This document shows positions 1 to 7,967 of a DNA stretch of 64,000 nt, in pieces. Each line of letters starts with the position of its first letter. The stretch's first letter is position 1. The stretch spans positions 3,032,001 through 3,096,000 of the forward strand of contig NZ_CP060725.1 in assembly GCF_003797775.2 (NCBI RefSeq). Reading direction: 5' to 3'. The notes under the pieces are model-generated. The model worked only from the letters and a program-made list of their open reading frames with translations. It was not told the origin of the DNA and ran no database searches. This DNA comes from Sphingopyxis sp. OPL5 (GTDB lineage: Bacteria; Pseudomonadota; Alphaproteobacteria; Sphingomonadales; Sphingomonadaceae). The translations under genes and the position numbers were made by a program.

Positions 1-902
1 TTTGCGGGCATGCCCGACGCGATCACCAGCCGCACGGGATTGTCGCGGTCGTCGCTCTTGGGCGGCACCGCGAAGACTTCGGGGATCATTCCGCCGAGCA
101 GGGTAAAGACCGTGCAACGATAGGCCCGGCAGACATCCCATAGCCGGCTCTTGGTGAACTGCCGGCTGAAGACGACCGGCAACTCCATCGCCAGGCCCGC
201 TGCAAGGGTCGAATGGGCATTGGTGTGGCAGAGCGGCAGGCCCGTGTAGAGCGTATCGCCATCGTCGACCCCCAGCGCGCGCAGCCCCTTCATGCCGCGC
301 ATATATTACGCGTGGGTCCGCACGACCGCCTTGGGGTTGCCCGTCGTGCCGGAGGTGAACATCAGATACATCGGCGAGGTCGGGTCGGGGATCACGGGCA
401 CCAGCCCAACGGCGTCGCCGGGGAGGTCGGCGGCGTAATCGGCCGCAGGGAAATTCCGCGGCGCTGAGGCCGTGTCGACCACCAGCACCGGGGGTCGTGA
501 CCCAAGCTGTTCCGCGACGGTGTCGAGTGCGGGCAGCGCGGCCGCTTCCGCGATGATCGCGGTCGCCGCGACATGGTTGATCATATAAGCGAGCTTTTCG
601 CCCATGCTCCGGGTGTCGAGCGGGACGAAGATCGAACCGGTCAATGCCGCCGCCACCATCGCTTCCACGAACTGCGGGCGGTTCTTGAGCATCAGGACTA
701 CGCTGTCGCCGGGGTCGACGCCCCGTTGCTGAAGCCAGAGCGCCAGCCGGGCGCCGCGGTCCCACAGTTCGGCGAAATTGCGCCGCTCGTCGGACAGGCT
801 GCCATCGGGCTCGACATGGACGAAGGTCAGCGCCGGAAAGTCGGGTTTTGCGGCCGCCTTTTGCGCGATCAGTCGGGCGATATCGTTGGCGCGGTTGCTC
901 AT
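1..902 (-). pseudogene. AMP-dependent acyl-CoA ligase, interrupted by an in-frame stop, truncated by window edge
   Basis: This is the N-terminal part of an ANL-superfamily acyl-CoA synthetase. It reads from an ATG at 902 through an adenylation-type fold to the P-loop motif TSGTTGNPKAV. A TAA codon at 306-308 stops it after 198 residues. The same frame then continues without shift to the window edge with family-like sequence (YMRGMKGLRALGV, then YTGLPLCHTNAHST). The break is therefore a single nonsense codon, not a frameshift. It is the last visible gene of the P450-ALDH-ligase unit, 7 bases after the preceding ligase. It could be a real null allele, a sequencing error, or a read-through site. 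The enzyme would activate a carboxylic acid as its CoA thioester; its substrate is unknown. Confidence 0.8.
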
Positions 903-909
903 TCGATCC

Positions 910-2451
910 TCATCCTGCGGCTTGATTTCCGTGTTCGGCGCGTTGCCGATAATCTTCGACCAGCTTCTTCTTGAACAATTTACCCGTCGGCTCGCGCGGC
1001 AATGCGTCGATGAAATCGACCTGCTTCGGCGCCTTGAGGCCGCCGAGCCGGTCGCGGGCGAATCGTCGGATATCCTCGGCAAGTTCGTCCGAGGCCATGA
1101 CGCCCGCGATCAATTCCGCAACCGCGACGACGCGCTCGCCAAAGTCGGGATCGGGCGCACCGAACACCGCGACATCGGCGATGGCGGGATGTTCGCCGAG
1201 CGCATTCTCGATCTCCTGCGGATAGATGTTCACGCCGCCCGAAATGATCGTGAAATTCTTGCGGTCGGTCAGGAACAGATAGCCGTCGGCGTCGAGATAG
1301 CCAATGTCGCCGAGCGTCGACCAGCCCTGGTCGTTAAAGGCGCTGCGCGTCTTGGCGGGGTCGTTGTGATATTCGAAATTCTGTCCCCCAGCAAAATAGA
1401 CGTCGCCGATCACGCCTGCGGGACGCGTTGCACCGTCGTCGTCGCAGATTCTCACTTCGCCGACGAAAGCGCGGCCGACCGAACCGGGCCGCTGCCGCCA
1501 TTCCTCGGGGCCGATCATCGTCAGCCCGTTATTCTCTGTCCCGCCATAATATTCGTGGACGATCGGGCCCCACCAGTCGAGCATGCGCTGCTTGACCGGC
1601 ACCGGGCAAGGGGCGGCGGCGTGCAGTGCGACGGTCAGGCTCGATAGATCATGGGCGGCTCGCACCGTGTCGGGCAGCTGGAGCAGTCGTGAGAAATGGG
1701 TCGGCACCCATTGCGCGACGGTCACGCGGTGTCGCTCGATCGAGGCAAGCGCGGCCTCGGCGTCGAACTTCTCCATCACGACGACCGTCCCGCCCAGCCG
1801 TTGCACCAGCATCGACCAGCGCAGCGGCCCCGCATGATAGAGCGGTGCCGGCGACAGATAGACGCTGTCGGCGCCCATGCCGAAGCGGGTTTGCGCGACA
1901 CCGAGCAGGGGCGACGGGCGAGCGATCGGCAGATCAGGCACGAACGGCTGTTTGACGCCCTTGGGCCGGCCGGTTGTGCCCGACGAATAGAGCATGTCCG
2001 AACCGGCCATTTCATCGGCGATCGGCGTCGCGGGCCAGGTGCCGATCAGTTCGCCGAGCGGTCGCTGCTCGCCCTGCGGCGCGTCGACATACAGCACCGG
2101 ACCATCGAAGGTCGCGGCATCGATGACGGCCTGCGTCGCCTGCGAGCCGATGACCAGCTTCGCGCCGCTGTCGCGGAATATGTAGCCAAGGTCGTCACCC
2201 GACAGACGATAGGACAGGCAGGCGAAATAGACGCCCGCGCGCTGGGCGGCCCACGCCGATATGAACAGCCAGGGCGAATTCTCGAGGACGATCGCGATGG
2301 TGTCGCCAGGCATGACGTCCTGCGCGCGGAGGAAATGGGCCAGCTGGTTCGAACGCGCGTCGAGTTTGCCATAGGTCAGCGCTTCGCCGGTCTCCGCCAT
2401 GATGCAGGCGGGCTTTCCGGGGTGCGTGGCGGCGTGGATCGAAGGATGCAT
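910..2451 (-). CDS. AMP-dependent acyl-CoA synthetase
   Basis: This 513-aa ANL-family ligase forms an acyl-CoA from a carboxylic acid, ATP and CoA in the cytoplasm. The phosphate-binding motif YSSGTTGRPKG is near residues 155-165. The aromatic/acid motif HEYYGGTE, the hinge TLGDIGYLDADGY with TDRKNFTIISGG, and the C-terminal catalytic lysine region PREPTGKLFKK are all present. The length is normal for the family. It lies 10 bases after the aldehyde dehydrogenase stop and just upstream of a second, broken ligase gene, so the two probably arose to handle related acids. The likely role is activation of the acid made by the neighbouring P450 and aldehyde dehydrogenase. The substrate cannot be read from the sequence. 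Confidence 0.9.
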   Translation of the reverse strand: MHPSIHAATHPGKPACIMAETGEALTYGKLDARSNQLAHFLRAQDVMPGDTIAIVLENSPWLFISAWAAQRAGVYFACLSYRLSGDDLGYIFRDSGAKLVIGSQATQAVIDAATFDGPVLYVDAPQGEQRPLGELIGTWPATPIADEMAGSDMLYSSGTTGRPKGVKQPFVPDLPIARPSPLLGVAQTRFGMGADSVYLSPAPLYHAGPLRWSMLVQRLGGTVVVMEKFDAEAALASIERHRVTVAQWVPTHFSRLLQLPDTVRAAHDLSSLTVALHAAAPCPVPVKQRMLDWWGPIVHEYYGGTENNGLTMIGPEEWRQRPGSVGRAFVGEVRICDDDGATRPAGVIGDVYFAGGQNFEYHNDPAKTRSAFNDQGWSTLGDIGYLDADGYLFLTDRKNFTIISGGVNIYPQEIENALGEHPAIADVAVFGAPDPDFGERVVAVAELIAGVMASDELAEDIRRFARDRLGGLKAPKQVDFIDALPREPTGKLFKKKLVEDYRQRAEHGNQAAG

Positions 2452-2461
2452 CGCGCGGGTC

Positions 2462-3883
2462 TCAGGCGCCGATTGTCGAGCGGATCAGTTTGCGCACGGC
2501 ATCGCCATAGGGTGGCCGCAAGGTGAGCAGCGGGCCGAGATCGCGCTTGATCTGGTGATAGACCGCCTTGCGGTGGCTGAATTCGAGAAAGCCGTCGCGG
2601 CCGTGATAGGCGCCCATGCCCGACGGTCCGATGCCGCCGAACGGCAGGTTTTCCTGCGCGCAGTGCATGATGACGTCGTTGACGCAAATGCCGCCCGAGG
2701 TTGTTTGTGTTTGCAGCACGTTGAGCTCTTGGGTGTCGCTGCCGAAATAATAGAGGGCGAGCGGCCGGTCGGCGGCATTTACCTGTTCGACGACGGTGTC
2801 GAGGGCGCGATAGGTCATCACCGGCAACAGCGGGCCGAAAATCTCCTCCTGCATCACCGCCATGTCGGGGGTCGCATCGAGGATGAGCGTCGGTGCGAGC
2901 TTGCGGTGCTCCTGCTGGTCGAGCGCTTCGTTTGCCGGGTTGATTTTGACGATCCTTGCCCCCTTTGCGGCGGCGTCGGCGAGATAGGATTGCAGCCGGC
3001 CGAGGTGCCGGTCGGAGATGATCGCCGTATAATCTTCATTGTCGCGGATCGTGGGCAGCATCTGCGCCGTCGCCGCGGTGGCGGCCGCGACGAAGGCGTC
3101 GCGCTGTTCTTCGGGCACATAGACATGGTCGGGGGCGAGGCAGATCTGGCCGGCGTTCAGCACCTTGCCCGCCATGATACGCGCCGCCGCGGTCGGCATG
3201 TCGACGCCCTTGCCGATGACGACGGGGCTTTTCCCTCCCAGTTCGAGCGTGACGGGGACCAGATTGTCGGCGGCGGCGCGCAGCACATGTGCCGCGACCG
3301 ATCCTGCGCCGGTAAAGATCAAATGATCGAAAGGAAGCGCGGCAAAGGACGCCCCGACATCGGGTCCGCCGGTCACCACCGCGAGTTCGCTCGCGTCGAA
3401 GCGTTGCTCGATCAGTGTCTGCATCAGGTCGGCGGTGCGCGGCGTATATTCGGACGGCTTGACGATCGCCCGGTTGCCGGCGGCCAACACCGACGCAAGC
3501 GGCGAAAAGACCAGACCGACCGGGAAGTTCCAGGGACTGACGACACCGACGACGCCTTTCGGCTGGAACAGGATCCGCGCCTTGGCGCCGAGCAGGCCGA
3601 GCAGCCAGGGATCGACTTGTCGCTTCTCCGGCTTCATCCAGCCGCGCAGATGCTTGCGGGCATGCTGGAGCGCACCGACCGGCGTCATGATATCGGTGAG
3701 CGCAGAGGCGTAAGGCGAGCGATTGCCGAAATCGTCGCTCATCGCCTGCTCGAAGGCCGACGAATTTTCCTTGAGCAGTGCGATGCAGCGATCGATCCGA
3801 TCGATGCGCAAGGCCGCATCGGGCGGACCGTCGGCCAGCTGGGCGCGGCGCTGCCGCTGGAGAAGGGCGAGCATGTCGGTCAT
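2462..3883 (-). CDS. Aldehyde dehydrogenase, coniferyl-aldehyde-dehydrogenase-like
   Basis: This 473-aa NAD(P)-dependent aldehyde dehydrogenase oxidises an aldehyde to an acid. The motif SPWNFP is near 116-121, the general base Glu lies in LELGG near 214, and the nucleophile Cys lies in AGQICLAPDH near 248. The AGQICLAPD form and the short N-terminus are typical of the CalB (coniferyl aldehyde dehydrogenase) subgroup rather than betaine aldehyde dehydrogenases. It sits 21 bases after the P450 and directly before two acyl-CoA ligases, giving a plausible alcohol/alkyl to aldehyde to acid to acyl-CoA route. The true aldehyde is unknown. Confidence 0.92.
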   Translation of the reverse strand: MTDMLALLQRQRRAQLADGPPDAALRIDRIDRCIALLKENSSAFEQAMSDDFGNRSPYASALTDIMTPVGALQHARKHLRGWMKPEKRQVDPWLLGLLGAKARILFQPKGVVGVVSPWNFPVGLVFSPLASVLAAGNRAIVKPSEYTPRTADLMQTLIEQRFDASELAVVTGGPDVGASFAALPFDHLIFTGAGSVAAHVLRAAADNLVPVTLELGGKSPVVIGKGVDMPTAAARIMAGKVLNAGQICLAPDHVYVPEEQRDAFVAAATAATAQMLPTIRDNEDYTAIISDRHLGRLQSYLADAAAKGARIVKINPANEALDQQEHRKLAPTLILDATPDMAVMQEEIFGPLLPVMTYRALDTVVEQVNAADRPLALYYFGSDTQELNVLQTQTTSGGICVNDVIMHCAQENLPFGGIGPSGMGAYHGRDGFLEFSHRKAVYHQIKRDLGPLLTLRPPYGDAVRKLIRSTIGA

Positions 3884-3904
3884 GGGGTTTCCTGCCGGAT
3901 AGGA

Positions 3905-5209
3905 TCAGGCCGCGACAGCGGCGCGGGATGTGTAGCGGACCGGCAGGCTTTTCAGCCCACCCACGAAATTGGTCTGGATCCAGCGCGGATCGCCGTCGAG
4001 TTCGAGCCCGTCGATGCGCGCGAACAGCTCCTCGAAGAATATCCGCATCTCCATCCGGGCGAGATGCTGGCCGAGGCAGACATGTGGACCATAGCCGAAC
4101 GCCAGATGCCGGTGCGGCGGCCGCCCGATGTCGAAGCGGTAAGGCTCGTCGAACACCTCTTCGTCGCGATTGGCCGAGGGGTAGCACATCATCATCGCCT
4201 GGCCGGCGCCGATCGCCTGGCCGCGCAGCTCATAATCCTCGGTCGGCGTGCGGAAGAAATGGGTGACCGGCGAGACCCAGCGGATCATTTCGTCGACCGC
4301 CGACGGCAGGAGCGACATGTCGCCCCGCAGCCGGTCGAACTGCTCGGGATTCTGGAGCAGCGCGAGTGTGCCGCCCGCGATCGAGGCGCTGGTGGTATCG
4401 TGACCGGCGGTCGCGGCGAGGATGAAATAGGACAGCGCTTCCTTCTCGCCGATCTCCGCCTGCGCGAGCAGGGTGGCGAGGTCGTCGGCGGGCGCCGTGC
4501 GGCGCGATTCGAGCAGCGCGCGGAAATAATCGAAAAACCCCTGCACCGTGGAAATGACGTCGATCTTCTCGGTCTTGATTTCGGGGTCGTCGGGACCGAA
4601 CAGCTGCTGCGTCATCTTGAGCATCAGGGCTTCGTCCTCGGCCGGGACGCCGATGATCCGCATGATGACGCGCAGCGGATACCAGCTGGCGACCGCGCGC
4701 ATGAAATCGCAGCGCCCGTCGCCGTCGAGGGTGCGGTCGAACAGGTCGCGCGCATAGCCGCGCAGTTCCTCGTCGAGTATCTTGATCCGCCCCGGGGCGA
4801 ACCAGGCCTGGGTCAGCTTGCGATGCAGCCGATGCTCGTCGCCGTCCATGTTGGGCAGCTGGTTCAACAGGAAGGGGCGCCCGCCCGTCACCTTGCGGAT
4901 CTGCTCGTCGACCGCCGTCTTGCGCAGCATCACGCGCGGGCCGTTGACGAAGATGTCCATCGCCCGCTCCACCTGCATCACATCGGCGTGCCTGGTCACG
5001 ATCCAGAAAGGCGCATAGTCGTCGGGCTCGACCCAGAAAACCGGGGCTTCGGCGCGCAAGCGGCGCAGCAGCGCGTGATAGGCGGCGGGGTCGGAATGAA
5101 AGCGCGGATCGACGAGCAGATTGCCGACGGCTTTTGCCTCCAGGGCCGTCGAGGCGAGGTTGCAGGCGTCATCCAGATCACCAGCGGGGTGTTCGCGCGC
5201 CATATCCAT
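3905..5209 (-). CDS. Cytochrome P450
   Basis: This is a soluble bacterial class I-type P450 monooxygenase of 434 aa from the chosen start. The I-helix motif AGHDTT is near residues 268-273. The K-helix ExxR is EMIR near 307-310. The heme loop FGYGPHVCLGQHLA has the cysteine ligand near 378. The ATG at 5209 is chosen because GGGAG lies six bases upstream; a GTG at 5257 would extend the protein by 16 residues into the presumed operator. No ferredoxin or ferredoxin reductase gene lies beside it, so electron partners must come from elsewhere. It heads the P450-ALDH-ligase-ligase unit and faces a TetR gene. It probably performs the first hydroxylation of the substrate of this pathway. Confidence 0.93.
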   Translation of the reverse strand: MDMAREHPAGDLDDACNLASTALEAKAVGNLLVDPRFHSDPAAYHALLRRLRAEAPVFWVEPDDYAPFWIVTRHADVMQVERAMDIFVNGPRVMLRKTAVDEQIRKVTGGRPFLLNQLPNMDGDEHRLHRKLTQAWFAPGRIKILDEELRGYARDLFDRTLDGDGRCDFMRAVASWYPLRVIMRIIGVPAEDEALMLKMTQQLFGPDDPEIKTEKIDVISTVQGFFDYFRALLESRRTAPADDLATLLAQAEIGEKEALSYFILAATAGHDTTSASIAGGTLALLQNPEQFDRLRGDMSLLPSAVDEMIRWVSPVTHFFRTPTEDYELRGQAIGAGQAMMMCYPSANRDEEVFDEPYRFDIGRPPHRHLAFGYGPHVCLGQHLARMEMRIFFEELFARIDGLELDGDPRWIQTNFVGGLKSLPVRYTSRAAVAA

Positions 5210-5244
5210 TTCAATCTCCCATACGGGTCTGAAGCCCATGATGT

Positions 5245-5280
5245 TGTCATATGACACTAATAGTCCTATGTCAAATGAAG
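5245..5280. promoter_or_regulatory. Candidate TetR operator, copy 1
   Basis: The gap between the P450 and TetR genes holds the perfect 12-base palindrome TGTCATATGACA (5245-5256) and, further along, TATGTCAAATGAAG (5267-5280). Bases 5247-5280 align without gaps to 12025-12058, upstream of the amidohydrolase, with 25 of 34 identities. A shared operator for the adjacent TetR protein is the simplest reading. Confidence 0.6.
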
Positions 5281-5284
5281 GAGA

Positions 5285-5917
5285 ATGGTTGAGCGACCGG
5301 GAAAAATCCTGTCAAAGACACATCACAGGAACATGGGGGAAATTTTGGGTAGCAATAAGAACCCGCTGACGCGCGAGCAGGTGATCGAAGCGGCCACCGA
5401 ATGCCTCGAGCATTTCGGCGTCGCGAAAACGTCGATGATCGACGTCGCGCGCAAGCTGGGCGTGACCCGGCAGACCATTCACCGCCTGTTCGAGACCCGC
5501 ACGATATTGCTGGAGGCCGTGGCGGAGGTTCGGATTCAGGCCGCGGCGAAAAAACTCGTGTCGATGTTTGCCACCCATGACGACATCGAAGAGACGTTGG
5601 TTCACGGCACCCTGCAATCGCTCGCAGTGGGCCGAAGCGACAAGCTTCTGTATGAAATCCAGCAGCAGGCGGACCATGGCGTCGATCAATATATGTTCCG
5701 CGGTTCGCCGATGATCCAGCAGCTGATGCTCGATATCTGGAGTCCCGTTCTGGATCGTGCGCGCGCGGAAGGACGGATTCGCGACGGCATCGACAACGAC
5801 AAGATCGTGCAGTGGGTGCGCAACGTCCACGCGATGATCAACATGCGAAGCGACTATAGCGAGGCGCAGCAGATCGAAATGCTTCGCGACTTCTTCGTCC
5901 CGTCGATCGTCCGATAG
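5285..5917 (+). CDS. TetR/AcrR family transcriptional regulator
   Basis: This 210-aa one-domain repressor has an N-terminal helix-turn-helix (VIEAATECLEHFGV, then KLGVTRQTIHRLFETR) and an alpha-helical ligand-binding C-terminus with no family-specific motif I can name. It is divergent from the P450 unit and nearly abuts the convergent kinase-like gene. The start is uncertain: the ATG at 5285 has AAGGAG only one base away, and an ATG at 5333 is an alternative that removes 16 residues. It probably represses its own promoter and the P450 unit. Because the same element recurs before the amidohydrolase, it may control that unit too. Confidence 0.88.
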   Translation: MVERPGKILSKTHHRNMGEILGSNKNPLTREQVIEAATECLEHFGVAKTSMIDVARKLGVTRQTIHRLFETRTILLEAVAEVRIQAAAKKLVSMFATHDDIEETLVHGTLQSLAVGRSDKLLYEIQQQADHGVDQYMFRGSPMIQQLMLDIWSPVLDRARAEGRIRDGIDNDKIVQWVRNVHAMINMRSDYSEAQQIEMLRDFFVPSIVR

Positions 5918-5923
5918 ACTGGA

Positions 5924-7105
5924 CTATGCGCCGTTCAGGTCGATCGACCCCAGGTCGGCCATCGCCGCAGCGGTCCGCTCGACAAGCCGCCGTGTCGTCT
6001 GCTCGGGCTGCACCGCCTGACCCATGCTGTTGTGACCGATGGTGAAGGCCCAGGCGAGAAAGGCATAGGGGATATGCGCGCTATAGGCGTCCCATGCCGC
6101 GGCGGGATCGAGCGCCGGGCCGCCCGCCGCGGCGAGCTCTTCGATATAGGAGGCTAGCAGCGCGCGCTCCCAATTGCGGCGATCGGCGATTTCGAGGCCG
6201 GTGGACAGAATATAGCTGACGTCCCACGCCCAAGGGCCCCGCAGCATCACCTGCCAGTCGCAAAAGCCCATGGCGCCATCGCCGGTGCGATAGGTTTGCG
6301 CGATATGCGCGTCGCCATGGAGCAGGGTGACATGGCCTTCGCGGGCGTCCTGCGCGTTGCGGCGCACCACCCCGGCCCAGATATCGTCGATCCGTCCGCG
6401 CACGCCGTCAGGAATCAACTGGGGCGCCGCGTCCATGCCGACCCCCGCCCAATGGGCCATGCGCAGGAAGCGATGATTGTCGCCCAGATAGGTCGGCGTG
6501 TCGCGCAGCCAGCGATGCTGCGTCAGCGATGCGTCGCGCCAGAAACGCGCGTGGAGGCGTGCGAGTCCCGACAGCAGGCTCTCCATCTCTTGCTGCGTGA
6601 TCGCGTCGCCGGCCATGTTGAACTCGGCCTGGCGCGTCGCGACGACATCCTCCATCACGATCATCGAGCGCATCGAGCGCGGCGCGACACAGGCCCAATA
6701 GCCGCGCGGCGCCTCCATCTCGATCTCCGGGCGGAAGTCGCGATAGAAGCCGACCTCGCCGAACAGGCAGTTCGACAGCCCGAGCAACAGCCGCTGCATG
6801 AGGATCGGCGTCGACTTGGTGAAGATGCGGTCGGGCACGCCCGCGGCGCGCGCCGCATCGTTGAGGTCGAGGTCGAAGCCCTGCCGGGTCGACGATCCGA
6901 CCGACCCCTCGGTGGCGCGCACGCCCAGCACCGCCCCGCCGGGGACGTCGCGGCACAATGTCGCCGTCAGCCATTCGGGCGTGATCGCTTCCCAGCTCCA
7001 GGGGATGTCGTCTATGCCCCGCGCCGTCGGCCGTGCGGCCGCATCATAGCGCGCGCGGAGCGCAATCTCGGCCTTGCGGAGCGGCAGGGTCAGGCTGGAC
7101 AGCAT
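5924..7105 (-). CDS. Phosphotransferase, APH/ecdysteroid-kinase-like
   Basis: This 393-aa protein kinase-like phosphotransferase contains the Brenner motif LLHGDAHIAQTY and the Mg-binding FCDWQ that follows it, as in APH and EcKinase-like families. It would transfer phosphate from ATP to a small molecule hydroxyl. Members of this group often sit in sphingomonad catabolic clusters beside SDRs and acyl-CoA enzymes, but their substrates are mostly unknown. It is the last gene of the amidohydrolase-receptor-SDR-kinase unit, 24 bases after the SDR, and ends 6 bases from the convergent TetR stop. Confidence 0.8.
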   Translation of the reverse strand: MLSSLTLPLRKAEIALRARYDAAARPTARGIDDIPWSWEAITPEWLTATLCRDVPGGAVLGVRATEGSVGSSTRQGFDLDLNDAARAAGVPDRIFTKSTPILMQRLLLGLSNCLFGEVGFYRDFRPEIEMEAPRGYWACVAPRSMRSMIVMEDVVATRQAEFNMAGDAITQQEMESLLSGLARLHARFWRDASLTQHRWLRDTPTYLGDNHRFLRMAHWAGVGMDAAPQLIPDGVRGRIDDIWAGVVRRNAQDAREGHVTLLHGDAHIAQTYRTGDGAMGFCDWQVMLRGPWAWDVSYILSTGLEIADRRNWERALLASYIEELAAAGGPALDPAAAWDAYSAHIPYAFLAWAFTIGHNSMGQAVQPEQTTRRLVERTAAAMADLGSIDLNGA

Positions 7106-7129
7106 TGGCGCATTCCCCGATCGAAAAGG

Positions 7130-7891
7130 TCAAAGGATCGAATAGCCCCCATCGACCGTCAGTTCGGTCCCGGTGACATAGCGCGCGGCATCGGAGGCAA
7201 GGAACAGGATCGCCCCGGCGACATCGTCGGTCTCGACCCAGCGGCCCATCGGGAACATCGTCGCGACATAGGCTTTGGCCTCGTCTTCGGACCGGAACCG
7301 TCCCGCAGCGATGCCGGGGGCAAGTCCGCTGCGGCCGAGGTCGGTATCGACCGGGCCGGGGTGGACCGAATTGACGCGGATGCCGTTCCCCGCGCGCCCG
7401 AATTCGACCGCCACCGCCTTGCTCAACATGCGCACCGCGCCCTTGCTCGCCGAATAGGCCGCTTGCATCGGGCCGGCGATCTGGCCGTAGATCGACGACA
7501 GATTGATGATCGAGGCCCCTCCCGCCTGCGCCATGAGGGGCGCGGCCGCCTGGATCGAGAACCAGATGCTGTCGACATTGACCGCCTGGACGCGGCGATA
7601 TTCCTCGACCGTCGTCGCGAGCACGGGCTTGTTGAGGATCATCCCGGCATTGTTGACGAGGATATCGAGCCGGCCCTCAGTCGCGGCGATCGAGCCGATC
7701 ACTTCCGCCCATTGCCCGGCATCGGTCACATCCTGGACGAGGAAGCGGCCGCCGTCGGGTGCGGCGCCGGCCGGATCGATATCGGTCGCGACCACCGTCG
7801 CGCCGGCTGCGGCGAGCAGCTTCGCGCTATGCGCGCCGATGCCCTTGGCCGCGCCGGTGACGAGCGCGACCTTGCCGTCGAGTTCAAACAT
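7130..7891 (-). CDS. Short-chain dehydrogenase/reductase
   Basis: This is a classical 253-aa SDR. It has the nucleotide-binding TGAAKGIG, the NNAG motif (VNNAGMI), the catalytic Ser in NLSSIYG, and YSASKGA with Tyr and Lys. The end GTELTVDGGYSIL is typical of FabG-like oxidoreductases. An Asp after the second strand (ATDIDP) favours NAD over NADP. It lies between the TonB receptor and the kinase-like gene in one minus-strand unit and probably interconverts an alcohol and a ketone of the imported substrate. Confidence 0.9.
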   Translation of the reverse strand: MFELDGKVALVTGAAKGIGAHSAKLLAAAGATVVATDIDPAGAAPDGGRFLVQDVTDAGQWAEVIGSIAATEGRLDILVNNAGMILNKPVLATTVEEYRRVQAVNVDSIWFSIQAAAPLMAQAGGASIINLSSIYGQIAGPMQAAYSASKGAVRMLSKAVAVEFGRAGNGIRVNSVHPGPVDTDLGRSGLAPGIAAGRFRSEDEAKAYVATMFPMGRWVETDDVAGAILFLASDAARYVTGTELTVDGGYSIL

Positions 7892-7967
7892 GGCTCATTC
7901 CTTGGCTGTTGGCCGGTCCCGAAGGGGGAGGCGGGGAGAGCCGATATCCCCTTCGGTCACCGACGCG

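Noticed and set aside
2399..5254. 951-codon plus-strand frame over the aldehyde dehydrogenase and P450 genes
   Set aside because: High-GC antisense frames stay open in this DNA. The minus-strand genes have complete motifs and this frame has none.
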